Shown here piece by piece: positions 25,116-33,142 of a stretch of DNA of 64,000 nt (within the stretch, counting starts at the first letter, position 1; every line of letters begins with the position of its first letter). Under the pieces are notes generated by a model. That model ran no database searches, was not told where the DNA came from, and saw only the letters and a list, made by a program, of their open reading frames with translations. A program made the translations under genes and the position numbers. This DNA is from Granulosicoccus sp964449565 (GTDB taxonomy: Bacteria; Pseudomonadota; Gammaproteobacteria; Granulosicoccales; Granulosicoccaceae): the NCBI GenBank assembly GCA_964449565.1, contig CAYUZB010000005.1, forward strand, positions 13,940-77,939, in the 5' to 3' direction.

Positions 25116-25550
25116 GTGCAAGCACGTATCAAATGGCTCGATCACATGAGCTTCGTCGGCGAATCTGGCAGTGGTCACTCTGTAGTCCTCGATGGGTCTC
25201 CGGAGCACGGAGGCCGTAATCTGGGTGTCCGCCCCATGGAAATGCTACTTATTGGCATGGGAGGGTGTACCGCATTCGATGTGGTGTTGATGTTGCAAAA
25301 GTCTCGCCAGAATGTGAAAGACCTCGAAGTCTCATTAAATGCGGACCGACAAGAGGAGATTCCGCAGGTCTTCACGAAAATTGAGGCTCACTTCAAGGTT
25401 TACGGTGTTGACCTGAATCCCAAGCACGTCGAGAGGGCGGTAAATCTGTCCGCGGAAAAATATTGCTCCGCCAGCCGCATGCTCGAGAAGACCGCTGAAA
25501 TCACGTACACCTGGGAAATTGTTGAAAGCGACAATAATTCGGCAGCATAG
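25116..25550 (+). CDS. OsmC/YhfA-family peroxidase-like protein
   Basis: 144 residues. Two cysteines sit in the places of the OsmC/Ohr redox pair: MGGCTAFDVVLML (about 52) and KYCSASRMLEKTA (about 117). The N-terminal strands ARIKWLDHMSFVGESGSGH and VRPMEMLLIGMGG match the YhfA subgroup rather than Ohr. Such proteins reduce organic peroxides using cysteine thiols, although YhfA's own substrate is not settled. GTG start preceded by an AAGG at suitable spacing. Divergent from crp, an arrangement conserved in enteric bacteria, so CRP may influence its expression. Confidence 0.85.
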   Translation: MQARIKWLDHMSFVGESGSGHSVVLDGSPEHGGRNLGVRPMEMLLIGMGGCTAFDVVLMLQKSRQNVKDLEVSLNADRQEEIPQVFTKIEAHFKVYGVDLNPKHVERAVNLSAEKYCSASRMLEKTAEITYTWEIVESDNNSAA

Positions 25551-25599
25551 GCAGCTATAACTATCCATTTGTGTTGGAAAGGTGAAAAATGTTCCAGAG

Positions 25600-25647
25600 A
25601 TGAAAAAGCTGGCCTGCCGATTGCAATGTATCTACCTGCGTAAGTAA
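25600..25647 (+). CDS. possible 15-residue ORF between osmC-like gene and terminator
   Basis: ATG 25600 opens a 15-codon frame reading MKKLACRLQCIYLRK and stopping at TAA. A purine patch (CAGAG) lies just upstream, and a strong terminator follows 34 bp after it. Such a short basic peptide could be a real product, a leader, or chance. I see no family or further support. Confidence 0.15.
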   Translation: MKKLACRLQCIYLRK

Positions 25648-25680
25648 CGTTTTCTCCTCCATCATCCCTGGATGGTTTAC

Positions 25681-25711
25681 AGCGCGGTCCAAGGGCCGCG
25701 CTGCATTTTTT
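25681..25711 (+). terminator. strong Rho-independent terminator upstream of rplM
   Basis: AGCGCGGTC (from 25681) pairs with GGCCGCGCT (to 25702) through nine pairs including one G-U, with a loop of about four bases. GCA and then six T (25706-25711) follow. It ends the osmC-side transcript and insulates the rplM promoter at 25754. It lies before that promoter, so it is not an attenuator of the main rplM transcript. Confidence 0.8.
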
Positions 25712-25753
25712 CTCCTGATCCCCTCTACCTTCCTTATTTCGTCTCCCCCGAGC

Positions 25754-25782
25754 TTGAGTCTCCGGAAAATAGCCTCTACAAT
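25754..25782 (+). promoter_or_regulatory. sigma70 promoter of rplM-rpsI
   Basis: TTGAGT (25754-25759), exactly 17 bases, then TACAAT (25777-25782). Transcription should start near 25789, about 33 bases before GTG 25822. This is the best-looking sigma70 promoter in the window, as expected for a ribosomal operon. Confidence 0.75.
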
Positions 25783-25821
25783 GGCGGGCTACTTAACTTA
25801 CCGTCCTGCCGAGATTCTCCC

Positions 25822-26256
25822 GTGAATAACACTACCGTCAGCGCCAAACCTGCTGAGGTCAAGCGCGAATGGTTCGTCATTGATGCCGAAGGCAAGACCT
25901 TGGGCAACGTGGCAACCGAATGTGCTCGCCGACTGCGTGGCAAGCACAAGCCCATTTATACACCGCACGTCGATACCGGCGATTACATCGTGGTTATCAA
26001 CGCGTCCAAGGTGGTTGTGACGGGTAACAAGGCCAAGAACAAGCTGTATCGCCACCACACTGGCTATATTGGCAACCTGAAGACTGTCAGCTTTGAAAAG
26101 CTGCAGCAGACCCATCCCGAACGAATCATTGAGCTCGCGGTGAAAGGCATGCTGCCGAAAAACCCGTTGGGTCGCGCCATGTATGGAAAGCTTCGCGTCT
26201 TCGCTGATGCCAACCATACGCATGCCGCCCAGCAACCAAAAGCACTGGAGATCTGA
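25822..26256 (+). CDS. rplM: 50S ribosomal protein L13
   Basis: 144 residues, the normal L13 length. SAKPAEVKREWFVIDAEGK near the N-terminus, ARRLRGKHKPIYTPHVDTG in the middle and MLPKNPLGRAMYGKLRV near the C-terminus are diagnostic. L13 is an early-assembly protein of the large subunit. Start GTG 25822: canonical L13 begins only a few residues before SAKPAEVK. The upstream open frame to 25672 covers a terminator and a promoter, so it is not coding. Followed four bases later by rpsI, the universal arrangement. Confidence 0.97.
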   Translation: MNNTTVSAKPAEVKREWFVIDAEGKTLGNVATECARRLRGKHKPIYTPHVDTGDYIVVINASKVVVTGNKAKNKLYRHHTGYIGNLKTVSFEKLQQTHPERIIELAVKGMLPKNPLGRAMYGKLRVFADANHTHAAQQPKALEI

Positions 26257-26260
26257 TTCG

Positions 26261-26653
26261 ATGGCAGCACAAAACTATTACGGAACTGGCCGTCGTAAAT
26301 CATCGACAGCTCGTGTTTTCATGCAAAACGGCTCCGGCCAGATCATCGTCAACAACAAGCCGCTCGACGAGTATTTTGGTCGAAAAACGGCGCACATGAT
26401 TGTTCGCCAGCCGCTAGAGCGTACCGAAACGCTAGCCAACTTCGATTTCAAGATTACCGTCAAAGGTGGTGGTGGTAGTGGTCAGGCGGGAGCTATACGT
26501 CTGGGTATTTCACGCGCGCTTCTGGCCTATGACGAGTCGCTGCGCTCATCGCTCCGTGGTGCGGGCTTCCTGACGCGAGATGCGCGTGAAGTTGAAAGAA
26601 AGAAGGTTGGTTTACGCAAGGCGCGTAAGGCGACTCAGTACTCCAAGCGTTAA
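26261..26653 (+). CDS. rpsI: 30S ribosomal protein S9
   Basis: 130 residues, family length. NYYGTGRRKSSTARVFM at the N-terminus, GGGGSGQAGAIRLGISRAL in the middle and the extended basic tail ending in QYSKR are unmistakable; the last Lys-Arg reaches the ribosomal P site. ATG 26261 begins the conserved region four bases after the rplM stop, so the two are co-translated. A strong terminator follows. Confidence 0.97.
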   Translation: MAAQNYYGTGRRKSSTARVFMQNGSGQIIVNNKPLDEYFGRKTAHMIVRQPLERTETLANFDFKITVKGGGGSGQAGAIRLGISRALLAYDESLRSSLRGAGFLTRDAREVERKKVGLRKARKATQYSKR

Positions 26654-26678
26654 AACAGACCTTTTCAAGTCTGTCGAG

Positions 26679-26710
26679 AAAAAGCCGCGTGACTTTCGCG
26701 GCTTTTTTTT
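26679..26710 (+). terminator. Rho-independent terminator after rpsI
   Basis: AAAAAGCCGCG pairs with CGCGGCTTTTT around a loop of about six bases, followed by a run of T ending at 26710. Because A-runs precede the stem it could act on both strands, but only the plus strand has a gene needing it. Confidence 0.88.
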
Positions 26711-26839
26711 GCCTGCGTTTTGCCGTGCCCGATAACGGCGCGCCGGATGCGCAAAAACCTAGCTGTCATGCCTACTCGTATAAGACGATACAAGCTCCGA
26801 CTCTTTATACTACGCACTGGCTGATGCAAATCCACGGAC

Positions 26840-29800
26840 ATGACATCGCTTGATCCAGGGCCTGTGACGCTTCCTAGCGGGGCGAAGCGGGAAATACCCT
26901 ACAACTACACCTCGTTTACCGATCCTGACATCGCCAGGCGTTATCTGGGCAAAGCAGGATGGGAACTGATTGAAGGGCTGCGCCATCAACGGCGGACCGG
27001 CCAGTCTGCTCGCATGCTGTTTGAAGTGCTGGGTGATATGTGGGTTATCGACCGCAACCCCTTTATTCAGGAAGATCTCGTCGCCAACCCGAAACGCCGA
27101 ACGGCGCTGGTGGATGCCTTGCATCATCGTGTTGCTCAGATTTCCCAGCGTGCTGATGATTCCAAAGAAGTTGCCGAACTGATTGCACTCGCCAAAGAAG
27201 CGGTGGTTACCTTTGAGCGCGGTCTTACCGAACTCAAACGTCAACAAAAGGCGATCAAGCAAGCGCTGTCCGGGATTACACATGCTGACAACATTCGCTT
27301 CGATGGGCTGTCACGTGTCTCGCATGTCACCGATGCAACCGATTGGCGCGTGGAACTCCCGCTGCTAGTGCTGACGCCGGATACCGAAGCGGAACTTCCG
27401 GCACTGATCAAAACCTGTATTTCCCTTGGTTTGACGATCATCGCCCGTGGTGGTGGCACGGGTTATACCGGCGGCGCTATCCCACTCGATCGACAGACTG
27501 CTGTCATCAATCTGGAAAAACTCGACAAACTCGAGCCTGTAAGCCTCAGGCAATTACCGGTCAGCGATGAAAATGCGGCAGCCGAGGCAATCGAAACACA
27601 AACCATACGCGTCGGTGCTGGTGTTGTGACCAAGCGAGTCGCCGAAGCCGCCGAACGGCAGGGTCTCGCATTTGCCGTAGATCCAACCTCGCAGGATGCG
27701 TCGACCATCGGTGGCAACATCGCGATGAATGCTGGTGGCAAGAAGGCGGTGCTGTGGGGAACAACGCTCGACAATCTCGTCTCCTGGCGAATGGTCGATG
27801 CGCGCGGTGACTGGCTGGATGTGGAGCGCCTTGATCACAATCTCGGCAAAATTCATTTACAAGAGCGCGTACGTTTCCGGGTCAGTCGGACCGATGCGAT
27901 CAGTGGCGAGCTTAAGGGCGAACCCACAATCATCGAAGCACCGGGTGCATCCATGCGCCTGCAAGGGCTCGGCAAGGATGTGACCGACAAATTCCTCGGT
28001 GGCCTGCCAGGTGCGCAAAAAGAAGGTTGTGACGGGCTCATTACCTCGGCAGTGTTTGTTTTGCACCGAATGCCACCGGCTATTCGTACCGTATGCATGG
28101 AATTCTATGGCAAGGATCTACGCGATGCGGTTCTCGCGATTACCGACGTCAAGGACTATATAGACGCCAACCAAGAGATCCAGCTTGCAGGTCTTGAACA
28201 TCTCGACGATCGTTATATCAAAGCCGTCAGTTATAGCGCCAAAGCAGCTCGTGGCGAGTTACCGAAAATGCTGCTGCTTGCCGATATTGTCGGCGAAGAT
28301 GACAAGGCGGTGGCCAGCGCTGCATCGGCAGTGGTGCAGACGGTAAACGCGCGTGGTGCCGAAGGCTTCATTGCTGTCAGCGCTGAGGCTAGACAGCAAT
28401 TCTGGGCAGCTCGATCACGTACCGCAGCCATTGCGGCCCATACCAATGCGTTCAAGATCAACGAAGATGTGGTAATCCCATTGGATCGCCTTGCTGATTA
28501 CAGCGAAGGTATAGAACGCATCAACATTGAGCATTCATTGTCCAACAAATTGATGATGCTTGATGATGTGCGACAGCTGTTAGGAAGCAGTGAAGCCATA
28601 CGCCTGATCGGCGCAGCGAGTTCCAGCGATGAGGAAACACTCGCACTGGCCGATGCCAGTCTCAAGGCGGCGCTTGAACAACTCAATGAATTACGGGCTG
28701 ACTGGCTTGAATTGCTGGAACGCGTGCAGTGCGCGGACGAGCGATTCCTTAAGGCGATTGAGCAGAGTGGAACAAGCGATCCCATTACCGAAGAGGATGA
28801 ATGTGTATATGCGCTGTTGCGTCGTGACAAGCGTATTTCTTACCGACAATCCGTCGAGCAGGCCTTGAAGGAACGCTTTTCGGGCAAACGTTTTGCAAAT
28901 TTGCGAGCCCGTCTTGATGACATACACAGCCAATGTCGGCCCAAGCGTCTGTTTGCCGCACTACATATGCATGCTGGCGACGGCAATATCCATACGAATA
29001 TTCCGGTCAATTCCAACGACTCGGTGATGATGCACCAGGCTGAAGTGATTGTTGATCGTGTCATGTATCTGGCCCGTGCACTTAACGGGGTAATCTCAGG
29101 TGAGCATGGAATCGGGCTGACCAAGATGCAGTACATGGACGACGATACCGTCAATGCTTTCGCCGATTATAAAAGCCATGTTGATCCGGATGGCCATTTC
29201 AATCGCGGTAAGCTGATGCCAGGCTCGGGCCTTCAAAACGCTTACACACCATCATTGCGCCTCATACAGCAGGAAGCCCTGATTCTCGAGCAAAGCGAAC
29301 TCGGTGCACTGAACGACAGCATCAAGGACTGCTTGCGTTGCGGGAAATGCAAGCCGGTTTGTGCAACACATGATCCCGGTGCCAACCTTTTGTATTCGCC
29401 GCGTAACAAGGTGCTGGGCACTGGTCTGATCATTGAAGCCTTTTTGTACGAAGAGCAAACTCGACGTGGCATTTCCATTCGCCACTTCGATGAGATGAAT
29501 GACATTGCTGATCACTGTACGGTTTGCCACAAGTGCCTGGCGCCATGTCCGGTGGATATCGATTTTGGCGAAGTGTCCATCAATATGCGCAAAGTTCTGA
29601 AAGATCGTGGACAAAGACGTCGAAGTCTTGGTACGACTGCATCCATGGCATTTCTTAATGCCAAGGATCCGACGACCATCAAGGTCATGCGCAAAGGGAT
29701 GATCGATTTCGGTTTCAAAGCGCAACGTACTGCTACGGATATCGTCAAGCGTTTGCCCAGTGTTGCCAAGGCCAAGGAGCTTCCTCCAAACACGACTGGA

Positions 29801-30748
29801 AAGGTGCAAGTTGTCGAGCAAGTCGTCCACTTCGTCAATCGTAAATTACCCGGCAAGGAACTCCTGCCGGCCAAGACAACTCGTGCCTTGCTGGGCATCG
29901 AGAATCGCGAATATGTACCGATCATCCGTGACCCTGAAAAAACCGATGAAAACAGTGAGGCAGTGTTCTACTTCCCCGGCTGCGGATCGGAACGGCTATT
30001 CAGTCAGGTTGGTCTGGCGACTCTTGCCATGCTATATGACGCGGGCAGTAAAACGGTATTGCCGCCCGGCTATCTGTGTTGCGGTTACCCTCAGACATCC
30101 ACTGGCGATGTCGACAAGGGCAAGCAGATAACGACCGAAAACCGAGTTCTGTTCCATCGAGTGGCCAACACTCTGAACTACCTTGATATCAAAACCGTTG
30201 TTGTCTCCTGTGGTACCTGTATGGACCAACTGTTGAAATATGAATTTGAACAGATCTTTCCGGGTTGTCGTTTATTGGACATCCATGAATATCTGATGGA
30301 GAAAAAATACTCTCTTGATGGTGTTGAGGGCGTCAAGTACGTCTATCACGATCCATGTCACAGCCCGATGAAAACTTATCAGCCACTGACGGTGACAGAA
30401 TCCCTTGTTGGTGAGGATGTCACGTTGTCAGATCGTTGTTGCGGTGAATCGGGGACCTTTGCTGTTGCAAGGCCAGATATTGCCACGCAGGTACGCGCGC
30501 GAAAAGCCAAAGAATTAAAGGCCAATCTCGCTGCCAACGATGTTCAGGAAAACGACAAAAACCATGATGTACGCATGCTGACATCGTGTCCTGCCTGTGT
30601 ACAGGGTTTAAGTCGCTACAAAGATGAAACCGGGATGGATACTGACTATATCGTCGTGGAACTGGCGAAAGGGCTCTTTGGTGAGACTTGGGACAGGGAT
30701 TTTGTTGAACGGGCCAACAAAGGTGGTGTAGAGCAGGTTTTGTTGTAA
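26840..30748 (+). CDS. giant FAD-linked / Fe-S oxidoreductase (D-lactate/glycolate dehydrogenase-like, DUF3683 type)
   Basis: 1302 residues fusing four parts. An N-terminal helical region (1-170, DUF3683-like) precedes a FAD_binding_4 domain (about 175-390, with IIARGGGTGYTGGAIPLD). FAD-oxidase C follows (HMHAGDGNIHTN, GEHGIGLTKMQY). Two 4Fe-4S motifs come next, CLRCGKCKPVC (about 830) and CTVCHKCLAPCP (about 892). Two CCG domains end the protein (PGCGSERLF about 1042 with CCGYPQ about 1079, and DPCHSPM about 1171 with CCGESGTF about 1199). These are the functions of GlcD/Dld and GlcF/LutA joined in one chain. The substrate is probably a 2-hydroxy acid, with electrons passed to quinone. It stands alone downstream of rpsI with no obvious operon partner. 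Confidence 0.85.
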   Translation: MTSLDPGPVTLPSGAKREIPYNYTSFTDPDIARRYLGKAGWELIEGLRHQRRTGQSARMLFEVLGDMWVIDRNPFIQEDLVANPKRRTALVDALHHRVAQISQRADDSKEVAELIALAKEAVVTFERGLTELKRQQKAIKQALSGITHADNIRFDGLSRVSHVTDATDWRVELPLLVLTPDTEAELPALIKTCISLGLTIIARGGGTGYTGGAIPLDRQTAVINLEKLDKLEPVSLRQLPVSDENAAAEAIETQTIRVGAGVVTKRVAEAAERQGLAFAVDPTSQDASTIGGNIAMNAGGKKAVLWGTTLDNLVSWRMVDARGDWLDVERLDHNLGKIHLQERVRFRVSRTDAISGELKGEPTIIEAPGASMRLQGLGKDVTDKFLGGLPGAQKEGCDGLITSAVFVLHRMPPAIRTVCMEFYGKDLRDAVLAITDVKDYIDANQEIQLAGLEHLDDRYIKAVSYSAKAARGELPKMLLLADIVGEDDKAVASAASAVVQTVNARGAEGFIAVSAEARQQFWAARSRTAAIAAHTNAFKINEDVVIPLDRLADYSEGIERINIEHSLSNKLMMLDDVRQLLGSSEAIRLIGAASSSDEETLALADASLKAALEQLNELRADWLELLERVQCADERFLKAIEQSGTSDPITEEDECVYALLRRDKRISYRQSVEQALKERFSGKRFANLRARLDDIHSQCRPKRLFAALHMHAGDGNIHTNIPVNSNDSVMMHQAEVIVDRVMYLARALNGVISGEHGIGLTKMQYMDDDTVNAFADYKSHVDPDGHFNRGKLMPGSGLQNAYTPSLRLIQQEALILEQSELGALNDSIKDCLRCGKCKPVCATHDPGANLLYSPRNKVLGTGLIIEAFLYEEQTRRGISIRHFDEMNDIADHCTVCHKCLAPCPVDIDFGEVSINMRKVLKDRGQRRRSLGTTASMAFLNAKDPTTIKVMRKGMIDFGFKAQRTATDIVKRLPSVAKAKELPPNTTGKVQVVEQVVHFVNRKLPGKELLPAKTTRALLGIENREYVPIIRDPEKTDENSEAVFYFPGCGSERLFSQVGLATLAMLYDAGSKTVLPPGYLCCGYPQTSTGDVDKGKQITTENRVLFHRVANTLNYLDIKTVVVSCGTCMDQLLKYEFEQIFPGCRLLDIHEYLMEKKYSLDGVEGVKYVYHDPCHSPMKTYQPLTVTESLVGEDVTLSDRCCGESGTFAVARPDIATQVRARKAKELKANLAANDVQENDKNHDVRMLTSCPACVQGLSRYKDETGMDTDYIVVELAKGLFGETWDRDFVERANKGGVEQVLL

Positions 30749-30831
30749 TAACATCTTAATTTGAAACGTCTGGAAAACTAGACTTATTGTCTCGATACAC
30801 AGCCCATAGAGTCGATACGTTGAACGTAAGT

Positions 30832-31134
30832 GAATCAGCTCCGTGGAGTCGCTACGTAGAGTGAGTGCGATCCAGTTCCGCAGAGTTGCTGCGTAGAGTG
30901 AGTGTGATCCAGTTCCGCAGAGTNNNNNNNNNNNNNNNNNNNNNNNNNNNNNNNNNNNNNNNNNNNNNNNNNNNNNNNNNNNNNNNNNNNNNNNNNNNNN
31001 NNNNNNNNNNNNNNNNNNNNNNNGATCCAGTTCCGCAGAGTTGCTGCGTAGAGTGAGTGTGATCCAGTTCCGCAGAGTTGCTGCGTAGAGTGAGTGTGAT
31101 CCAGTTCCGCAGAGTCGCTACGTAGAGTGTATTA
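30832..31134. repeat. 37-bp tandem repeat (minisatellite), interrupted by a scaffold gap
   Basis: The unit begins GATCCAGTTCCGCAGAGTTG and is 37 bp long. Units lie at 30832-30868 (diverged), 30869-30905, 30906 into the gap, then 31024-31060, 31061-31097 and 31098-31134 (diverged end). An older, weaker copy is visible at 30794-30831. Inner copies are identical while edge copies have drifted, as expected for an array growing by slippage or unequal exchange. Each unit holds CGCAG-AGTTG-CTGCG, a five-pair hairpin; in the first edge copy the arms changed to CGTGG/CTACG, still pairing with one G-T. There are no spacers, so it is not CRISPR. The real copy number is hidden by the N run. Confidence 0.92.
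30924..31023. other. scaffold gap of 100 N inside the minisatellite
   Basis: Exactly 100 N flanked on both sides by the same 37-bp repeat, so assembly broke because of the repeat. The sequence resumes in phase with a unit start at 31024. True array length is unknown. Confidence 0.97.
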
Positions 31135-31180
31135 AGTATAGTGTATCTACCAGAGTGGAAGAGACAAGCTTCCCACTCAA

Positions 31181-32497
31181 TCAAGCCCGATCAAATATTG
31201 ACCCGGAAGTAGGGCTCAACAACTTGTGGTAGAGCTTCCCGGCTGACACATCCGTCATATTCGCAAGGTAGTCGGCAATGGCGCGCAAGCCGATTTCCTG
31301 ATAGTTCGCATAAACCTCATGTGGTAACAGGCGCTTCGGATTGGCCGCGAATATTTCAAACAGCCGAACAATGACACGCTGCCCCTTGTACTGCAGCATT
31401 TGCAGTTCCGGACGCAAGATCACATGTTGCATGACAAAATCCTTGATCAGCAACAGTATTTTGTACGCCAGAGGTTCCATGGTCGCTTGTAAACGCAGCA
31501 AGGGGTCAGTAAATCCATCGTCTTCACGTAGGTAAATGCTTCGAATCAGATAACCCACCAGGCGACTGATCGCATGCTTGCGATCTTTTGATGATCCGCT
31601 GAACAGATCTTTGTTGAATGTATCCAGCTTGTCACTAACCGGATTCGAACACAGTGACGCAAGCACGTCTGAGACGTCAGAATTCCAGGCAGTACGCTCA
31701 ACAAGACCCAGAGCCAGAGCATCCTCAAGATCATGAATGCCGTAGGCGATATCATCCGCCAGTTCCATGATGCTGGTATCAAAGGGCTTGAAATGCGCCT
31801 TCAAATGTCCTTGTCCCTTATCTCTGGTGCTGCGAAACCGTTTTTTATCCGCGGCCGAGAACGGCTCCAACATCCAGTCAAGCACATCGCGCTCTTGATC
31901 ATAGAGACACTTGGGGGGTGACCAGTGATCAATATTCAGTGGTGTTGTTTTCTCCTCTGGCCTCTGCGGATAGCGGACGACTTCAGAATAGAGAACCGGA
32001 TATTTGATCGTGCCGAGCATCGTGCGACGCGTCAGATCAAGACCGCAATTCGGTGAGTATTCGCCTAGCCTTGCCAGGATTCGCAAGGTCTGGCCATTCG
32101 CCTCAAAGCCGCCGTCGTCGCGCATCATGGCGTTCATCGCAACCTCGCCACCGTGGCCGAAGGGTGAATGCCCGATGTCATGGGCGAGGCAGATGGCCTC
32201 GATAAGGCTGAAAGAAGGAATCAGCGATGCATATTCGGCATTGGCGTTCTGATCACGTAACCATTCGCAGATTCCCGAGCCGACTTGCGCGACTTCCAGT
32301 GAATGCGTCAGACGCGTGCGGTAAAAGTCGCTTTCTCCCAGACCGAGTACCTGTGTCTTGGACTGCAGGCTACGAAATGAGGCGCTGTGAATGATGCGCG
32401 CACGATCGCGTTGGTATTGACTGTCGTCGCGGGTGCTGTTGAACCCACGGTCCTGCCCATCGGTCCGATCCGAACGGCGTTCCAACCAGACACTCAA
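31181..32497 (-). CDS. dgt: deoxyguanosinetriphosphate triphosphohydrolase-like protein (HD domain dNTPase)
   Basis: 438 residues. The HD metal-binding residues are in RLTHSLEVAQ and AHDIGHSPFGHGGE, and a later ADDIAYGIHDLEDAL holds the third metal-binding Asp. FRSLQSKTQVLG near the N-terminus is the other family signature. The enzyme splits dGTP (or several dNTPs) into nucleoside and triphosphate, controlling nucleotide pools; close relatives limit phage replication. The length fits the short dGTPase-like group rather than the 505-residue enteric Dgt. Neighbours are housekeeping genes, so there is no sign of a defence island. ATG 32497 gives the expected N-terminus with an RRSDR basic patch. 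Confidence 0.88.
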   Translation of the reverse strand: MSVWLERRSDRTDGQDRGFNSTRDDSQYQRDRARIIHSASFRSLQSKTQVLGLGESDFYRTRLTHSLEVAQVGSGICEWLRDQNANAEYASLIPSFSLIEAICLAHDIGHSPFGHGGEVAMNAMMRDDGGFEANGQTLRILARLGEYSPNCGLDLTRRTMLGTIKYPVLYSEVVRYPQRPEEKTTPLNIDHWSPPKCLYDQERDVLDWMLEPFSAADKKRFRSTRDKGQGHLKAHFKPFDTSIMELADDIAYGIHDLEDALALGLVERTAWNSDVSDVLASLCSNPVSDKLDTFNKDLFSGSSKDRKHAISRLVGYLIRSIYLREDDGFTDPLLRLQATMEPLAYKILLLIKDFVMQHVILRPELQMLQYKGQRVIVRLFEIFAANPKRLLPHEVYANYQEIGLRAIADYLANMTDVSAGKLYHKLLSPTSGSIFDRA

Positions 32498-32581
32498 AAG
32501 TCGCTCCTTGGGTCATGCAAAATAGACAGGGGGGAGTTTATCAGTTCGGTTAACCTAAAATGAGTCCATGAGCGAGACAAC

Positions 32582-33142
32582 ATGACCGCCGCAAGCAATC
32601 ACGTGCCTACTGAATGGCTGGATATCGTCGATAGTGATGATCGAATCATTGGTGCCGGACCGCGCGGCATTGTGCATGAAAAAGCCTATATGCATCGCGC
32701 TGTGCATATCATGCTGTGTAATACGGCCGGGGAGGTGTTCCTGCAGCGGCGCAGTCACGACAAGGATACGAACCCGGGTCTGTGGGACACAAGCTGTGCG
32801 GGACATATCGACAGCGGTGAGTCTGTTATCGTCGGGGCATTGCGCGAACTGGAAGAGGAGCTGGGCATCAGGCTCTCAAGCGAGGCCCTGATTGAGCGAA
32901 GCCGGCTCCCACCGAGTCATGACAATGGCTTCGAGCACGTTACTCTTTATACTGCACTGTCAGATGAACCGTTGACTCTTTGCCCCGCTGAGATAATTGA
33001 CGGCAAATGGGTCGCTCCCGCGGTGCTCGATACGCTGCTGCAAGAAGCGCCTCAGCAATTCACCACGACTTTTCAGCTTATCTGGCAGACAATTCGTCAC
33101 TATTTTCAGGAAGGCTCTTGTGATATCAAGCAAACAACTTAA
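32582..33142 (+). CDS. NUDIX hydrolase (YfcD/IDI-like)
   Basis: 186 residues. The NUDIX box is complete: G-H-I-D-S-G-E, seven residues, then REL-EEELG (GX5EX7REUXEEXGU). The segment before it (HRAVHIMLCNTAGEVFLQRR and NPGLWDTSCAGHI) is typical of the YfcD and isopentenyl-diphosphate isomerase-like subgroup. YfcD's substrate is not well defined; isomerase activity is unlikely without the full set of IDI catalytic residues. The last 23 bp overlap the next gene, so they are probably co-expressed. The gene is divergent from dgt, 84 bp between starts. Confidence 0.82.
   Translation: MTAASNHVPTEWLDIVDSDDRIIGAGPRGIVHEKAYMHRAVHIMLCNTAGEVFLQRRSHDKDTNPGLWDTSCAGHIDSGESVIVGALRELEEELGIRLSSEALIERSRLPPSHDNGFEHVTLYTALSDEPLTLCPAEIIDGKWVAPAVLDTLLQEAPQQFTTTFQLIWQTIRHYFQEGSCDIKQTT

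Larger units (their letters stand above)
30749..31180. other. 432-bp non-coding gap between convergent genes, filled by a minisatellite and a scaffold gap
   Basis: Besides the tandem repeats, the only structure I see is a hairpin next to the dGTPase stop: AGTGGAAG (31154-31161) pairs with CTTCCCACT (31169-31177) with one bulged base. No U-run follows on the minus strand, so termination is uncertain. Open frames crossing the repeats are artefacts of the repeat and the N run. Confidence 0.6.

Noticed and set aside
30794..31134. CRISPR array
   Set aside because: Repeats are directly adjacent with no spacers and no cas genes are near; it is a minisatellite.
30852..31184. Minus-strand ORF through the repeats and N run
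   Set aside because: The 37-bp unit is not a multiple of three and the frame survives only because N was translated as unknown residues.
31181..32497. Anti-phage defence island around the dGTPase gene
   Set aside because: Neighbours are metabolic genes; no nuclease, toxin or integrase is nearby, so a single dgt-like gene is not enough.
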